The notes beneath the pieces were generated by a model. That model was not told where the DNA came from and searched no databases. It saw only the letters and a program-made list of their open reading frames with translations. A stretch of 64,000 nucleotides of DNA from Bacteroidota bacterium (GTDB lineage: Bacteria; Bacteroidota; Bacteroidia; Bacteroidales; JAADJA01). Shown piece by piece: positions 1 to 8,923 of the stretch. The DNA is taken from assembly GCA_020444515.1 (NCBI GenBank), contig JAHLKX010000002.1:124001-188000 (forward strand). Reading direction: 5' to 3'. Positions within the stretch are counted from its first letter, which is position 1. Each line of letters begins with the position of its first letter. Made by a program: the position numbers and the translations under genes.

Positions 1-57
1 TTATTTTCATGGTATATTGTTTTAGATGATTATTTATTAAGCTATCCTAATATGCAG

Positions 58-771
58 CTATTTTGCGCCATTGGCTTTTAAAAGGTTGATCATTTCGGTG
101 TGTTTAGCATTTTCAGCAACAGATAGAGGTGTTTGATCATAAATGTTTTTAGCATTGACGTTCGCACCATGTTCTATTAATAGTTTTGCTATTTCAAGCT
201 TATTATCTCTGGCAGCATAGATCAATGGCGTAAATCCTTCCAGTTCGCCCGAGACCGGGGCCTCGTCAACATTAACATTGCCGGCAAGCAGAAAATCAAT
301 CATTTTCATATGCTCATCAGTGAATTCGCGTCCATAGTTTATCATGGTGGCCAGGCAGTTGTAAAAAACACCGGTACCATCCGCTTTTTTCACATTGATA
401 TCAGCGCCTTTATCTACAAGCAAGTTGAAGATTTCCGGTGAATTTTCGGCTGCTTCAATAATTGCAGCACTGCCATCATTTGACTTGATATTAATATCTG
501 CTCCTTCTGAAATTAAAACTTTTGCGGCTTCTTTGTAAGCTTCCCGGGAGCTGTAAGAACAGGCCCAGATCAGGGCTGTGTAGCCATGTTCATCTTTTTG
601 GTTTATATCAGCTCCGCTGGTAATGAGCTGTTTTATTTCAGCTATATCAGCCTTAAAAACAGCTTTGATGATGGGTGGAGTTTCTGTGGCATTTTGAGCA
701 ATCAAAGCTGGTTGAATCTGGATTATGAATAGTATCATTATCAGAATTGAGGTTTTCATTTGTTTTTTCAT
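58..771 (-). CDS. Secreted ankyrin-repeat protein
   Basis: A 237-residue protein with a hydrophobic signal peptide (about residues 5-26, ending in LIAQ) followed by about five ankyrin repeats filling the rest. The repeat phrases GADIN, GANVN and TPLxxA recur every 33-40 residues, and one repeat (around 125-160) is elongated. Ankyrin repeats bind proteins, and the signal peptide places this one in the periplasm or at the cell surface. It is the last gene of a minus-strand operon, 18 bases after the OmpA-family gene, which itself follows a small LuxR-type gene by 10 bases. A second Met at residue 5 is a possible start. The partner and exact role are unknown. Confidence 0.85.
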   Translation of the reverse strand: MKKQMKTSILIMILFIIQIQPALIAQNATETPPIIKAVFKADIAEIKQLITSGADINQKDEHGYTALIWACSYSSREAYKEAAKVLISEGADINIKSNDGSAAIIEAAENSPEIFNLLVDKGADINVKKADGTGVFYNCLATMINYGREFTDEHMKMIDFLLAGNVNVDEAPVSGELEGFTPLIYAARDNKLEIAKLLIEHGANVNAKNIYDQTPLSVAENAKHTEMINLLKANGAK

Positions 772-789
772 TCAAGGGTGTTTTTAACA

Positions 790-2049
790 TTACATCTTCA
801 CAAACTCAACCCTACGGTTTTCTGCTTTGCCTTCCGGTGTAGCATTTGTATTTATCGGCATGGATTCACCAAAACCTTTAGATGTTAATCTGCTGGCTGG
901 TATTCCCATCGATATCAGTTTTTTCATAACAGTTTCAGCCCTATCCTCCGATAGCTTCTGATTAAGATCAGTATCACCATCACTGTCTGTATGCCCTTCT
1001 ATACTGAATTTAAGTTCTGGGTGTTCTTGCATTAATTCTGTTATTTTATTTATTATACCCATCGATTCTGGCTTAAGTGTTGCTTTGCCAACATCGAAAC
1101 GTATACCGTTGGCAACGATTTTTCCATTCTGCATCAAACGATCGTAATATTTTACACCACCTTCAGCTATACGAACATTTTTTACGTAGTACAAATTATC
1201 GTTTTTCGCATGGTAAGTATATAAAGTAAGTCCTTTTGGGTCGAAATCAAGCCTTGGGATATTCAACAAACGTGTTTCGTCCATATAAGCTTTTAGCTTT
1301 CCATGAGTGTAGGCAATGGCAATGTGCATCCAGCGCGATTTTGCTACATTTTTATCGGGCAGGGTGCTGCTTGTTTGCCCTATACTCAGCTGGTTGTATC
1401 GTATTTCTATGTCAGTATAACCGGTAGAACTTCCTGATTTTTGGTTCTTTCGGTCGTATAAATAAGTTTCGAACCACCCGCCACCAGGATAATACAAATC
1501 AAATTCTATGGTAAATACATCGGGCAAATAGTCTTCTTTTGGGTTTTTCATATAGGGTATTATTGAAGGCGCTCCATCGCGGAACATAATTACATTTTCG
1601 CCCCCAAATTTGGCAATTTCAACATTTCCACGCACCAAATCCCATCGCGAGGGGAATTCACCATTTTCTTCCCCAATTAAATTGTCTTCAAAAATTATTT
1701 TATCACCCGGTACAAAGTCATATTTTGCCCAGTTGAGGACTGGTTTATTCGAAACCGGTTCATCTGATATTTTTGAATCTTTTTCCAAGGATTTTTCTTT
1801 TTCTTCAGAAGCGTCTGTCGCTTTTTCTGTTTTTTCTTTTTTCTTTTTATTCTTCTTTTTAAACAGGCTGCCCACTCCTTCTTCAATCTTATCGAACCCT
1901 TTGTCAATCCCTTTATCGATGTTTTTATTGGTGCGGTTTTCACCTTCCTTTTCAGCTTTTTTTCCGGGGTCGTCAATTTGCGCCACGATTGGCCCAGCAA
2001 GGATGCCTGCAAGGAATAGGATTAGAATTGATAACACTCGTTTATTCAT
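790..2049 (-). CDS. OmpA-family outer-membrane protein with N-terminal lectin-like domain
   Basis: A 419-residue protein with a signal peptide (residues 1-23), a lysine/glutamate-rich low-complexity linker (about 30-95), a jelly-roll-like middle domain (about 110-300; FEDNLIGE and FTIEFDLYYPGGG resemble LamG/concanavalin-like folds), and a C-terminal OmpA peptidoglycan-binding domain (about 315-419). The OmpA domain shows the expected GHTDSDGD, NQKLSEDRAE and NRRVEF elements. OmpA domains hold the outer membrane to the cell wall; the middle domain may bind a glycan or protein. It lies between the 66-residue HTH gene and the ankyrin gene with gaps of only 10 and 18 bases, so the three are probably co-transcribed. 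Confidence 0.88.
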   Translation of the reverse strand: MNKRVLSILILFLAGILAGPIVAQIDDPGKKAEKEGENRTNKNIDKGIDKGFDKIEEGVGSLFKKKNKKKKEKTEKATDASEEKEKSLEKDSKISDEPVSNKPVLNWAKYDFVPGDKIIFEDNLIGEENGEFPSRWDLVRGNVEIAKFGGENVIMFRDGAPSIIPYMKNPKEDYLPDVFTIEFDLYYPGGGWFETYLYDRKNQKSGSSTGYTDIEIRYNQLSIGQTSSTLPDKNVAKSRWMHIAIAYTHGKLKAYMDETRLLNIPRLDFDPKGLTLYTYHAKNDNLYYVKNVRIAEGGVKYYDRLMQNGKIVANGIRFDVGKATLKPESMGIINKITELMQEHPELKFSIEGHTDSDGDTDLNQKLSEDRAETVMKKLISMGIPASRLTSKGFGESMPINTNATPEGKAENRRVEFVKM

Positions 2050-2059
2050 GATCTGCGAT

Positions 2060-2260
2060 TTATTTAATTAAACTTTCATTGAATTTATTGAGGGCCGAAA
2101 CACGGTTGTTGACACCAAGTTTACGGTAGATATTTTTCAGATGAAACTTAACAGTATTGATGGAAACGCCAGCCTTGTTGGATATCATTTCGTTGCTCAA
2201 TCCTTGCTGTAAAAGTTTGAGGATAACCAACTCCTGAGCCGTTATTTGCTGCTTATTCAT
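2060..2260 (-). CDS. Stand-alone LuxR-type HTH protein (66 aa)
   Basis: The protein is almost only a LuxR/GerE helix-turn-helix: QELVILKLLQQGLSNEMI and SINTVKFHLKNIYRKLGV are the canonical positions, and residues 4-60 make up the whole domain. There is no receiver, ligand-binding or TPR domain. It is therefore either a minimal DNA-binding regulator or the surviving C-terminal part of a longer regulator; the upstream 99 bases contain no extension. It heads the OmpA-ankyrin operon and lies directly downstream of a TPR-LuxR gene whose HTH is related (both share the pattern NTxKxHxKNIYxKLxVxNRVxAL). It could bind the inverted repeat at 2311-2328. Confidence 0.8.
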   Translation of the reverse strand: MNKQQITAQELVILKLLQQGLSNEMISNKAGVSINTVKFHLKNIYRKLGVNNRVSALNKFNESLIK

Positions 2261-2310
2261 GGTAAGTAACAGATTCGGAGATAAAATTAGCGGTCAGAGA
2301 AATACCCTGT

Positions 2311-2328
2311 ACTACCCGAAAGGGTAGT
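2311..2328. promoter_or_regulatory. Perfect 7-bp inverted repeat, probable LuxR-type operator
   Basis: ACTACCCGAAAGGGTAGT: arms ACTACCC/GGGTAGT around GAAA. It sits 51-68 bases upstream of the small HTH gene and 32 bases past the end of the TPR-LuxR gene. A weak Bacteroidota -7 element (TAATTTTA on the minus strand, 2282-2289) would place the repeat near -42, the usual position for a LuxR-type activator site. No T-run follows on either strand, which argues against a terminator. That it is an operator is an inference. Confidence 0.5.
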
Positions 2329-2359
2329 TTTGCATTTAAACAGAAAAAATTTCGATAAT

Positions 2360-3931
2360 TTAAACCTCTTCCATATGAGCTTTTCGAAGAGCCTGAACCC
2401 TATTTTTTACATCCAATTTGAGGTAAATGTTTTTGATGTGATATTTGATGGTGTTTTCAGAAACAAAGAGTTTTTTACCAAGTTCAGCATTGGTAAGTCC
2501 TTTTGAAATCAGTTCCAAAATTTCTGCTTCGCGCTGTGTTATTCCGAATTCTGTTTTCAGCCGGTATAAGCTATCAGCTGAACCTGAATCATTATCTATA
2601 TATTCTTTGAGTTGCAGCAAATAATTTCTCAATTCAAGGTTCATTTGGTGAATTCTTTGATTCTTATTTTTGATGATTAACCAACTGATGAATGCTCCCG
2701 AAAAGCTAATCAGCACAACAACGATCAGGATCAGAAGTTGAACACGGTTGCGTCTTTCCTGGAGTTCGTTGGTTTTGTTCAGGATCTCTATTTGTTGTTC
2801 TTTTTTTTCTGTTTCATACCTTGTTAAAATCTCAGCAATGTTTTTCCGTTTTTTTTCATTAAAAATACTATCGTTTAAAATGGTTGAATATTCGAAGTGA
2901 GTCAGAGCCTGTCGATAATTACCCAGTCCCTTAAAAGCAAGGTATTTTGAATATTCGAGCCCCTGCAGGTCAGCAGCCCATGAGCTGTCGCACAAAACAG
3001 TGGCGGAATCGAGATATTGAAGGGCTCTTTTGAATTCTTTCATTTCATTGTAACAATTAGCGATGGCATGATAGGAAGTCATAATACCATATTGATTGCC
3101 AACATTCTGGTCGAGTTGAAGGCCAAGCATCAATAGTTTCAAAGCCTCCCTGTATTTTTTCTCACGTTGGTATATGGATGCCAGGTTGGAATAACCCACG
3201 GCCTGTCCACGGATAAAATCGTGTCTTTTTGAAATTTCAATGAGCTTTTGATAGAAGAATGCAGCTGAATCCAGCTGATGGTCCAGTTCATGCAAATAGG
3301 CGGTCTCATTATAGATATTGACAATGATCCTGAAGTTGGAAATACCAGGGATCATCCGATAAGCTTTACGGCAATAATTGCCCGCTTCATCAAGTCGTCT
3401 GAGTACACGTAAAACTTCGGCCATGTTGCGATAGGTTGCAGCAAGTCTTGTCGTGTCACCCAGTGTTTCGCGAATTTTTAGAGATTTTTCAAGATAATAG
3501 AAAGCCGAATCGGGATGGCCGATATACCCTATGGCAACGCCCAGGTTGTTCAAAGCATCACTTTCAACAAGCTGATCATTTGCTTGTTTTGCATACTGTA
3601 TGGCCTTGTGAAACAGCGGAATGGATGCCTTATCCTGACCATCCATAGAAGTATAATGACCCAGCTTGCTATAATATGTTGCCAATAAATCCGGATCACT
3701 TCGCTCGTTGATAAGGTCATATATCGCATCCAACTGTTGAATGGCTTGTTTGAATTTTTCTTTATCAGCAAGGGAATCGGCCCGGTTGATTTTCAGGTGT
3801 AATGTTTTAAGAGGATACTCTTGCTGTGGTAAAACCTCCATGTAACCCAGCAGCAAAATACAGATGCAGATCATTTCCCATCTGTATAAGCTCCCAATAG
3901 CCCGATCAGTAGAACCTCTTGTCATGATCAT
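2360..3931 (-). CDS. TPR-LuxR family transcriptional regulator, membrane-anchored
   Basis: A 523-residue regulator with an N-terminal hydrophobic segment (about 18-34), a tetratricopeptide region (about 45-365, with repeated YxxLGxxxxxxG and AxxYLEKSLKIRE patterns), a transmembrane helix (about 397-419), a short coiled linker, and a C-terminal LuxR HTH (about 458-520; ITQREAEILELISKGLTN and ENTIKYHIKNIYLKLDVK). The layout is the common Bacteroidota design in which periplasmic TPRs signal through one helix to a cytoplasmic HTH. It is on the same strand as the HTH-OmpA-ankyrin operon, 99 bases upstream, and is the best candidate regulator for it. Its signal is unknown. Confidence 0.88.
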   Translation of the reverse strand: MIMTRGSTDRAIGSLYRWEMICICILLLGYMEVLPQQEYPLKTLHLKINRADSLADKEKFKQAIQQLDAIYDLINERSDPDLLATYYSKLGHYTSMDGQDKASIPLFHKAIQYAKQANDQLVESDALNNLGVAIGYIGHPDSAFYYLEKSLKIRETLGDTTRLAATYRNMAEVLRVLRRLDEAGNYCRKAYRMIPGISNFRIIVNIYNETAYLHELDHQLDSAAFFYQKLIEISKRHDFIRGQAVGYSNLASIYQREKKYREALKLLMLGLQLDQNVGNQYGIMTSYHAIANCYNEMKEFKRALQYLDSATVLCDSSWAADLQGLEYSKYLAFKGLGNYRQALTHFEYSTILNDSIFNEKKRKNIAEILTRYETEKKEQQIEILNKTNELQERRNRVQLLILIVVVLISFSGAFISWLIIKNKNQRIHQMNLELRNYLLQLKEYIDNDSGSADSLYRLKTEFGITQREAEILELISKGLTNAELGKKLFVSENTIKYHIKNIYLKLDVKNRVQALRKAHMEEV

Positions 3932-4041
3932 GATTTTAAGTTGGGCCTGGTGTGAACCAATTCCTGATCACTAAAATACGAAATTATAACAAAAGCCGTT
4001 TTACAGGGTTTAATACATAAACCGGGGTTTTAGCAAACAGG

Positions 4042-6405
4042 TTGCTGAATAATCCATTGATGAAGTTCAGAATCAAAAATAAATATGCGCGTTATATAAC
4101 ATGGATGGTCATACTGACCATTGTGGTAATGGTGTTTGGCATGGGCTTCGTGGCAGCTGTTCGACTTGGTTTTTTCGGTCCTTTACCCTCATTTGGTCAG
4201 CTGGAAAAAATTGAACACAACAATGCCTCCAGGATCATGTCGGCAGATGGTAAATTACTGGGTCTTTATTATTATCAAAATCGTACCGATACAAAAATAG
4301 AAGACGTTCCTCAATCCTTGATTGATGGTCTTGTTGCTACTGAGGATGCCCGTTTTTACAGTCACAATGGTTTTGATACACGATCGTTTTTCCGGGTTAT
4401 ATTTAAAACGATCCTGCTATCCGACCGGAGTGCAGGTGGAGGAAGTACCATCAGTCAGCAACTGGCCAAGAATTTATTTCCCAGGAAAGACTTTGGATTG
4501 ATTAGCATGCCGGTGGTGAAAGTGAAGGAGATCATAACGGCTATTCGTTTGGAAAAGATCTATTCCAAAAAACAGATACTTGAACTTTATCTCAATACGG
4601 TTTCTTTTGGTGAAAATACTTATGGGATAGAAACTGCGGCTTTAACTTATTTCAATAAAAAGCCAAAGGATCTTTCCATTCCGGAATCAGCTGTGCTGGT
4701 GGGATTGTTGAAGGCCAATACAGGATATAATCCCCGCTTAAATCGTAAAGCCGCTACGGTAAGAAGAAATACCGTGATTGGTCAGATGGTCAAATACGGC
4801 TATCTCTCCGATACGATTGCTGACTCACTGAAACAGTTGCCAGTGGTTTTACATTTTAATAAAATGGATCATGTGGAAGGTCCTGCCCCTTATTTTCGAG
4901 AATATTTACGTCGGCAAGCAGAGGAAATCCTGAATGAAATGAATGAAAAGTATGGCACGGATTATAACCTTTATGCCGATGGTCTTGTTTTGCATACGAC
5001 CCTGCGTGCTGACCTACAAGCCTATGCTGAAGACGCTGTAATGGATCAGATGGCAGATCTTCAAAAGACTTTTGATCTGCAATGGCATGGGCGTGAAAGC
5101 TGGAAAAAAAATAGTTCACTGGCACGTATGCAGATCGAACAAAGTGTTCCTTATCAAAAATTGAAAAGGCGTGGGCTTACGGAATCCCAAATTTTGGATA
5201 CCCTTAAAATTCCCCATAAAACTAAAATATTTACCTGGAAGGGTGAGGTCGATACCATCATGTCATCACTTGATTCCATCCTTTATCATTTCAGTATTTT
5301 GCAATGTGGAATGCTGGCTATGGATGCGCACAATGGTCATATTTTAGCTTGGGTGGGCGGACCCGATTACAAGTATTTCAAATACGATCATGTGCTGTCG
5401 GCAAGGCAGGTTGGTTCCACCATCAAACCATTTATTTATGCATCTGCTATTGAAAATGGAGTGGAGCCCTGTGACTATTATGAAAACGACAGCATTGCCT
5501 ATAAAGATTATGATAACTGGGTTCCTAAAAATGCGGATCACCGATATGGAGGTTATTATTCCGTTCAGGGGGCTCTGGTCAACTCGGTGAATACGGTCAG
5601 TGTGCAGTTGCTGATGGAAACGGGAATTCCTGAAACGATCATCAACCTCCAAAAAGCAGGGATCAAGGCCAATCTTCCCGAAGTGCCTTCTCTGGCATTG
5701 GGAACGGCTGAAATCCCACTCTATCAAATGGTGCAGGCCTATTCGGTTTTTCTAAATAGGGGAAGCCGGGTAGAACCTGTTTTCCTGGAAAGTATTTTTG
5801 ATAACAATGGAAAAGTAATCTACGAAACACCGGCCACAGAAGCGGTAGAGCCTGTTTTTTCAGTAAATACCGTAGAAACCATGCAGGTACTTTTGAAAGG
5901 TGTGGTTAACCGAGGGACAGCTTCTGGCTTGCGAAATAATTACAAACTGACCAATGAAATGGGCGGAAAAACCGGAACGACGCAGGATCAAACCGATGGT
6001 TGGTTTATGGGTCTTACACCGGAAATGATCGTTGGTGTCTGGGTGGGTGGCGACAACCCGGTGGTCAGGTTCAGGAATTTGACTACGGGTCAGGGAGCCC
6101 GCACGGCCATGCCTGTTTTTGCAAAATTTATTCAAAATACAATTGAAAATAAATCCACCAGGAATTTTGCCAGTGGCTCATTTGGCTTTCCGGATAAAAT
6201 TTATCGTGATCTTGCTTGTGCCGATTTTAAAGAGACGCGGGGAATTTTTGATTTCCTGAAAAAGAAACCCGAATATGGAGATCGAAAGGACCAGTTAAAA
6301 CGGGATCGAACCGGGACCAGTCAAAAAGATGATCAAACCAAAGTTGGAAAGTTTTTGCGAAATATTTTCGGCAAGGATGATAAAAAGAAAAAGAAACGGA
6401 AATAA
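4042..6405 (+). CDS. Penicillin-binding protein 1A-type transglycosylase/transpeptidase
   Basis: A class A PBP of 787 residues that polymerises and cross-links peptidoglycan. A cytoplasmic N-terminus and one membrane helix (about 18-42) precede the GT51 glycosyltransferase domain, which has the catalytic Glu101 in ATEDARFYSH and GGGSTISQQLAKN at 132-144. The transpeptidase domain has nucleophile Ser459 in STIK, SVN at 515-517 and KTGT at 643-646. The tail (about 735-787) is lysine-rich and disordered. A second Met at residue 7 is an alternative start. It is transcribed alone, divergently from the TPR-LuxR gene and converging on the DUF3570 operon. Confidence 0.95.
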   Translation: MLNNPLMKFRIKNKYARYITWMVILTIVVMVFGMGFVAAVRLGFFGPLPSFGQLEKIEHNNASRIMSADGKLLGLYYYQNRTDTKIEDVPQSLIDGLVATEDARFYSHNGFDTRSFFRVIFKTILLSDRSAGGGSTISQQLAKNLFPRKDFGLISMPVVKVKEIITAIRLEKIYSKKQILELYLNTVSFGENTYGIETAALTYFNKKPKDLSIPESAVLVGLLKANTGYNPRLNRKAATVRRNTVIGQMVKYGYLSDTIADSLKQLPVVLHFNKMDHVEGPAPYFREYLRRQAEEILNEMNEKYGTDYNLYADGLVLHTTLRADLQAYAEDAVMDQMADLQKTFDLQWHGRESWKKNSSLARMQIEQSVPYQKLKRRGLTESQILDTLKIPHKTKIFTWKGEVDTIMSSLDSILYHFSILQCGMLAMDAHNGHILAWVGGPDYKYFKYDHVLSARQVGSTIKPFIYASAIENGVEPCDYYENDSIAYKDYDNWVPKNADHRYGGYYSVQGALVNSVNTVSVQLLMETGIPETIINLQKAGIKANLPEVPSLALGTAEIPLYQMVQAYSVFLNRGSRVEPVFLESIFDNNGKVIYETPATEAVEPVFSVNTVETMQVLLKGVVNRGTASGLRNNYKLTNEMGGKTGTTQDQTDGWFMGLTPEMIVGVWVGGDNPVVRFRNLTTGQGARTAMPVFAKFIQNTIENKSTRNFASGSFGFPDKIYRDLACADFKETRGIFDFLKKKPEYGDRKDQLKRDRTGTSQKDDQTKVGKFLRNIFGKDDKKKKKRK

Positions 6406-6429
6406 CTCCCATTTTACCTGAAGTACTTT

Positions 6430-7722
6430 TTAATCCATCACAAACTTAATCCCAAAGGCAATAATATTTGCTTTTAAGCCCGAATCACGGCTATAGTTGT
6501 GGTACTTCAGATCAATCGATTTTAATCCGAATTTGGAAATGTGAAAACGGGTAAAAATGTCCGTATAAGAAATACCAAATCCAAACTGGTTAGCCGTAAA
6601 CTCTGACAGATCGTAATCAGATGTATAATATGGATCGGTAGATAGATGTTTTGCATAGGGTGCAAAATAATCTGCTGCCGTCTGGTTATAAAAACGATAA
6701 GATGGATAAATTGTAAAACTTCGGGTAATCTTCACAGGGATTTCCAGGCTTATGGTATTCGATTTGATACCCCACTCATCGAAATAATAGCGGTAAAAAC
6801 CTCTGAAAGATAGAAATTCGTTGATATAATAATTCAACCGCCCTCCCAATGCAATTTTAAACCGTGTATCGGGGAGTCTTTCAATGTCATCAGCCAGTCT
6901 GAACTTTTCATAAAATGAACTGTCGACATCGCTAAAATAAACCCTTTGAAAAGGTGTGGAAAGCAATCCCTGTTGAAGTACATAATCTGCCGACAACGAA
7001 CCCTGTAGTCGTTTCGAAAGTATTTGTGAAACAAATAACCCAACCGAATAGGAGTTTCGTGAGGTGTTATTGAAACCGGATGTAAATGATGGTTTGTATG
7101 CAGGCGTGCCCGGAAAATAATCTGATCCACCCTCCATAAAAGGCCGCAATTCATAAGGATAAACCGGATACCAGGAATCGAAATAGACATTACCATTGAT
7201 ACCCAGTTCGGTATTTTTTTCATTGAACAATCTGCTATAACCTCCTCCGATACCAATGGAAAAATAATCATATTCATTGGATATGGAAAGTTTGGCCGAC
7301 CAGATCTTATTCCTGTCATCTGAGCTGTGGCTGTAAGTTCCGGTTCCATTCAGCCAGATATCGCCGGATGAGGCTCCTGAACTTTCCAAAAAAGGATCGG
7401 CCTCTCCCGGTCCATCAAAGGGATTGATGTTGCTCGACGACGCAGAGGTATAGGCAGAAACTTCACCGTCAATGGTCAATACATCGTCCTCATTCAACGG
7501 AACTGAAAGGACAATCGTTGGGGTAATATTGTTGAGCTTTTCGGTACCAATTCCCCCGGTAACGGCTGCATGGTCGCCGTCTTGCTGGTAATAACTCATT
7601 AAAAAATCAACTTCAGCCGATTCCAAAACACGTTTTTTATAAACCTGGGTTGAGTCCTGCTCTGTTTGAGCCGACAGAAACGCTACATTCAATAGCAGCA
7701 ATATTACAATCAGTTTTTTCAT
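6430..7722 (-). CDS. DUF3570 outer-membrane beta-barrel protein
   Basis: A 430-residue protein with a signal peptide (1-18) and long alternating hydrophobic/aromatic strands typical of an outer-membrane barrel, matching DUF3570 as I know it (VDFLMSYYQQDGDHAAVTGG near the start, and a terminal aromatic-rich strand ending IAFGIKFVMD). It is the last gene of a four-gene minus-strand operon with a thioredoxin-fold protein, ApbE and a DUF4266 lipoprotein; the gap to the latter is 9 bases. The four-gene arrangement is conserved in Bacteroidota and other phyla. The barrel may carry or expose a flavinylated or redox-active partner, but its function is not established. Confidence 0.85.
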   Translation of the reverse strand: MKKLIVILLLLNVAFLSAQTEQDSTQVYKKRVLESAEVDFLMSYYQQDGDHAAVTGGIGTEKLNNITPTIVLSVPLNEDDVLTIDGEVSAYTSASSSNINPFDGPGEADPFLESSGASSGDIWLNGTGTYSHSSDDRNKIWSAKLSISNEYDYFSIGIGGGYSRLFNEKNTELGINGNVYFDSWYPVYPYELRPFMEGGSDYFPGTPAYKPSFTSGFNNTSRNSYSVGLFVSQILSKRLQGSLSADYVLQQGLLSTPFQRVYFSDVDSSFYEKFRLADDIERLPDTRFKIALGGRLNYYINEFLSFRGFYRYYFDEWGIKSNTISLEIPVKITRSFTIYPSYRFYNQTAADYFAPYAKHLSTDPYYTSDYDLSEFTANQFGFGISYTDIFTRFHISKFGLKSIDLKYHNYSRDSGLKANIIAFGIKFVMD

Positions 7723-7731
7723 ATCGGTTCT

Positions 7732-7944
7732 TTAATTACATCCGCATCCACCACCTGTTTTCCCACCATTGGCGCCTACTGCCGCCTCGCGGTATGCCTG
7801 GAAAGTAGTTTCAAAACGATCAAGCTTTTTTAAACCCAAAACCATATCAGGGTCATTGAGATAGATTTTTTCATATTCCTTTACCGAAACGCAGGAGGTT
7901 ATGGTAATGGCCACAACAAAAAGCAATAAGAGTTTCTTAATCAT
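7732..7944 (-). CDS. DUF4266 small lipoprotein
   Basis: A 70-residue lipoprotein: signal peptide with lipobox TSC and lipidated Cys18, a short conserved body (LNDPDMVLGL, FETTFQAYREAAVG), then a C-terminal Gly/Cys tail GGKTGGGCGCN. Its start codon overlaps the apbE stop codon (ATGA), so the two are translationally coupled. The Gly-Cys tail is conserved in DUF4266 as I recall and could bind a metal or be modified. Linkage with the flavin transferase ApbE makes it a candidate partner or substrate, but it lacks the usual Asp-Gly-x-Ser/Thr-Gly-Ala-Thr-like acceptor sequence. Confidence 0.85.
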   Translation of the reverse strand: MIKKLLLLFVVAITITSCVSVKEYEKIYLNDPDMVLGLKKLDRFETTFQAYREAAVGANGGKTGGGCGCN

Positions 7945-8921
7945 GATTTATCAATTGTTATATTTTGGGAGGTGTGAATGCCTCCTTTTTCGTCGATGAT
8001 CACACATTCCATATCGGGAAGCTGGTTGATCAGGTCCAGCCCCACTTCAATTCCCATTACAAAAACAGAAGTTGCCAAAGCATCACACAATTCTGCTGAT
8101 GGACCGAATACCGTGGCAGAGATTATCCCTGTTGCCGGGTAACCGGTTTTAGGGTTGATGATATGCGCATAGCGAATACCATTAAATTCTACAAATTTTT
8201 CATAATCACCCGAAGTAACCACAGCGCCTTGTTTCAAGGGAAGTAAGGCAAATGCCTTGCTTTTATCAAAGGGATTGGTGATGGCTACTTTCCAGTCGGT
8301 GCCATCGGGTTTTTTACCCCAGGTATTCATATCGCCGGAAGCATTGATGATGCCTGCTGCAACACCCTTTTCCATCAGCAGGGCTTTGGCTTTGTCGGCT
8401 GCATAACCTTTTCCGATGGCTCCAAATCCGATCTTCATGCCGGGTATTTTCAGGAATACGGTGGATTGGGCTTTATCAAGGATAATATTTCCATATCCAA
8501 CCTTGCTCACCGAGTTTTTAATTTCTGCTTCCGAGGGCATTGTTTTCATGCTTCCATCAAATTTCCAGATGCGGTCCATGCTGGCGTAGCTGATGTCGAA
8601 AGCTCCTTCTGTAAGCCTTGAAATGCGGATAGCACGGTCAATTAGGTTGAACAGCTCTTTATCTACTTTTACCGGTTTAATACCGGCATTTTTATTTATT
8701 TCAGAGGTTTGTGAATTGGGATCCCAGGAGGAGATCAGTTTTTCAATTCGCTGGATTTCGGCAACAGCAAGATCGATATATTCATTTGCTTCAACGGAAT
8801 CGTTTGCAACCACGGTGATATCAAAACGCGAACCCATTAATTTTAAGGTTCGCTTATAAGGTTGTTGCGAAAATCCCTGCGAAATAAACAATGCTGCCAG
8901 AAATACCAGGAAAGCCTTCAC
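7941..8921 (-). CDS. apbE: FAD:protein FMN transferase (ApbE)
   Basis: A 326-residue ApbE-family enzyme, which cleaves FAD and attaches FMN to Ser/Thr of secreted redox proteins using Mg. A signal peptide (1-18) places it in the periplasm. Family motifs are visible: MGSRFDITV near the start, EGAFDISYASMDRIWKFDG, IGFGAIGKGYAADKA, AGIINASGDM, VVTSGDYEKF and NPKTGYPATG. It starts two bases after the thioredoxin-fold gene and overlaps the DUF4266 gene by four. No FMN-bind, NqrC or RnfG domain is encoded in this window, so its substrate is either in the operon or elsewhere in the genome. Confidence 0.93.
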   Translation of the reverse strand: MKAFLVFLAALFISQGFSQQPYKRTLKLMGSRFDITVVANDSVEANEYIDLAVAEIQRIEKLISSWDPNSQTSEINKNAGIKPVKVDKELFNLIDRAIRISRLTEGAFDISYASMDRIWKFDGSMKTMPSEAEIKNSVSKVGYGNIILDKAQSTVFLKIPGMKIGFGAIGKGYAADKAKALLMEKGVAAGIINASGDMNTWGKKPDGTDWKVAITNPFDKSKAFALLPLKQGAVVTSGDYEKFVEFNGIRYAHIINPKTGYPATGIISATVFGPSAELCDALATSVFVMGIEVGLDLINQLPDMECVIIDEKGGIHTSQNITIDKS

Positions 8922-8923
8922 TT

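Noticed and set aside
1610..2071. A 153-codon open frame antisense to the OmpA-family gene
   Set aside because: It mirrors the lysine-rich linker of the OmpA-family protein and has no independent support.
2261..2359. The 2311-2328 inverted repeat as a terminator of the TPR-LuxR gene
   Set aside because: No T-run follows the stem on either strand, and the stem is only seven bases; an operator is more likely.
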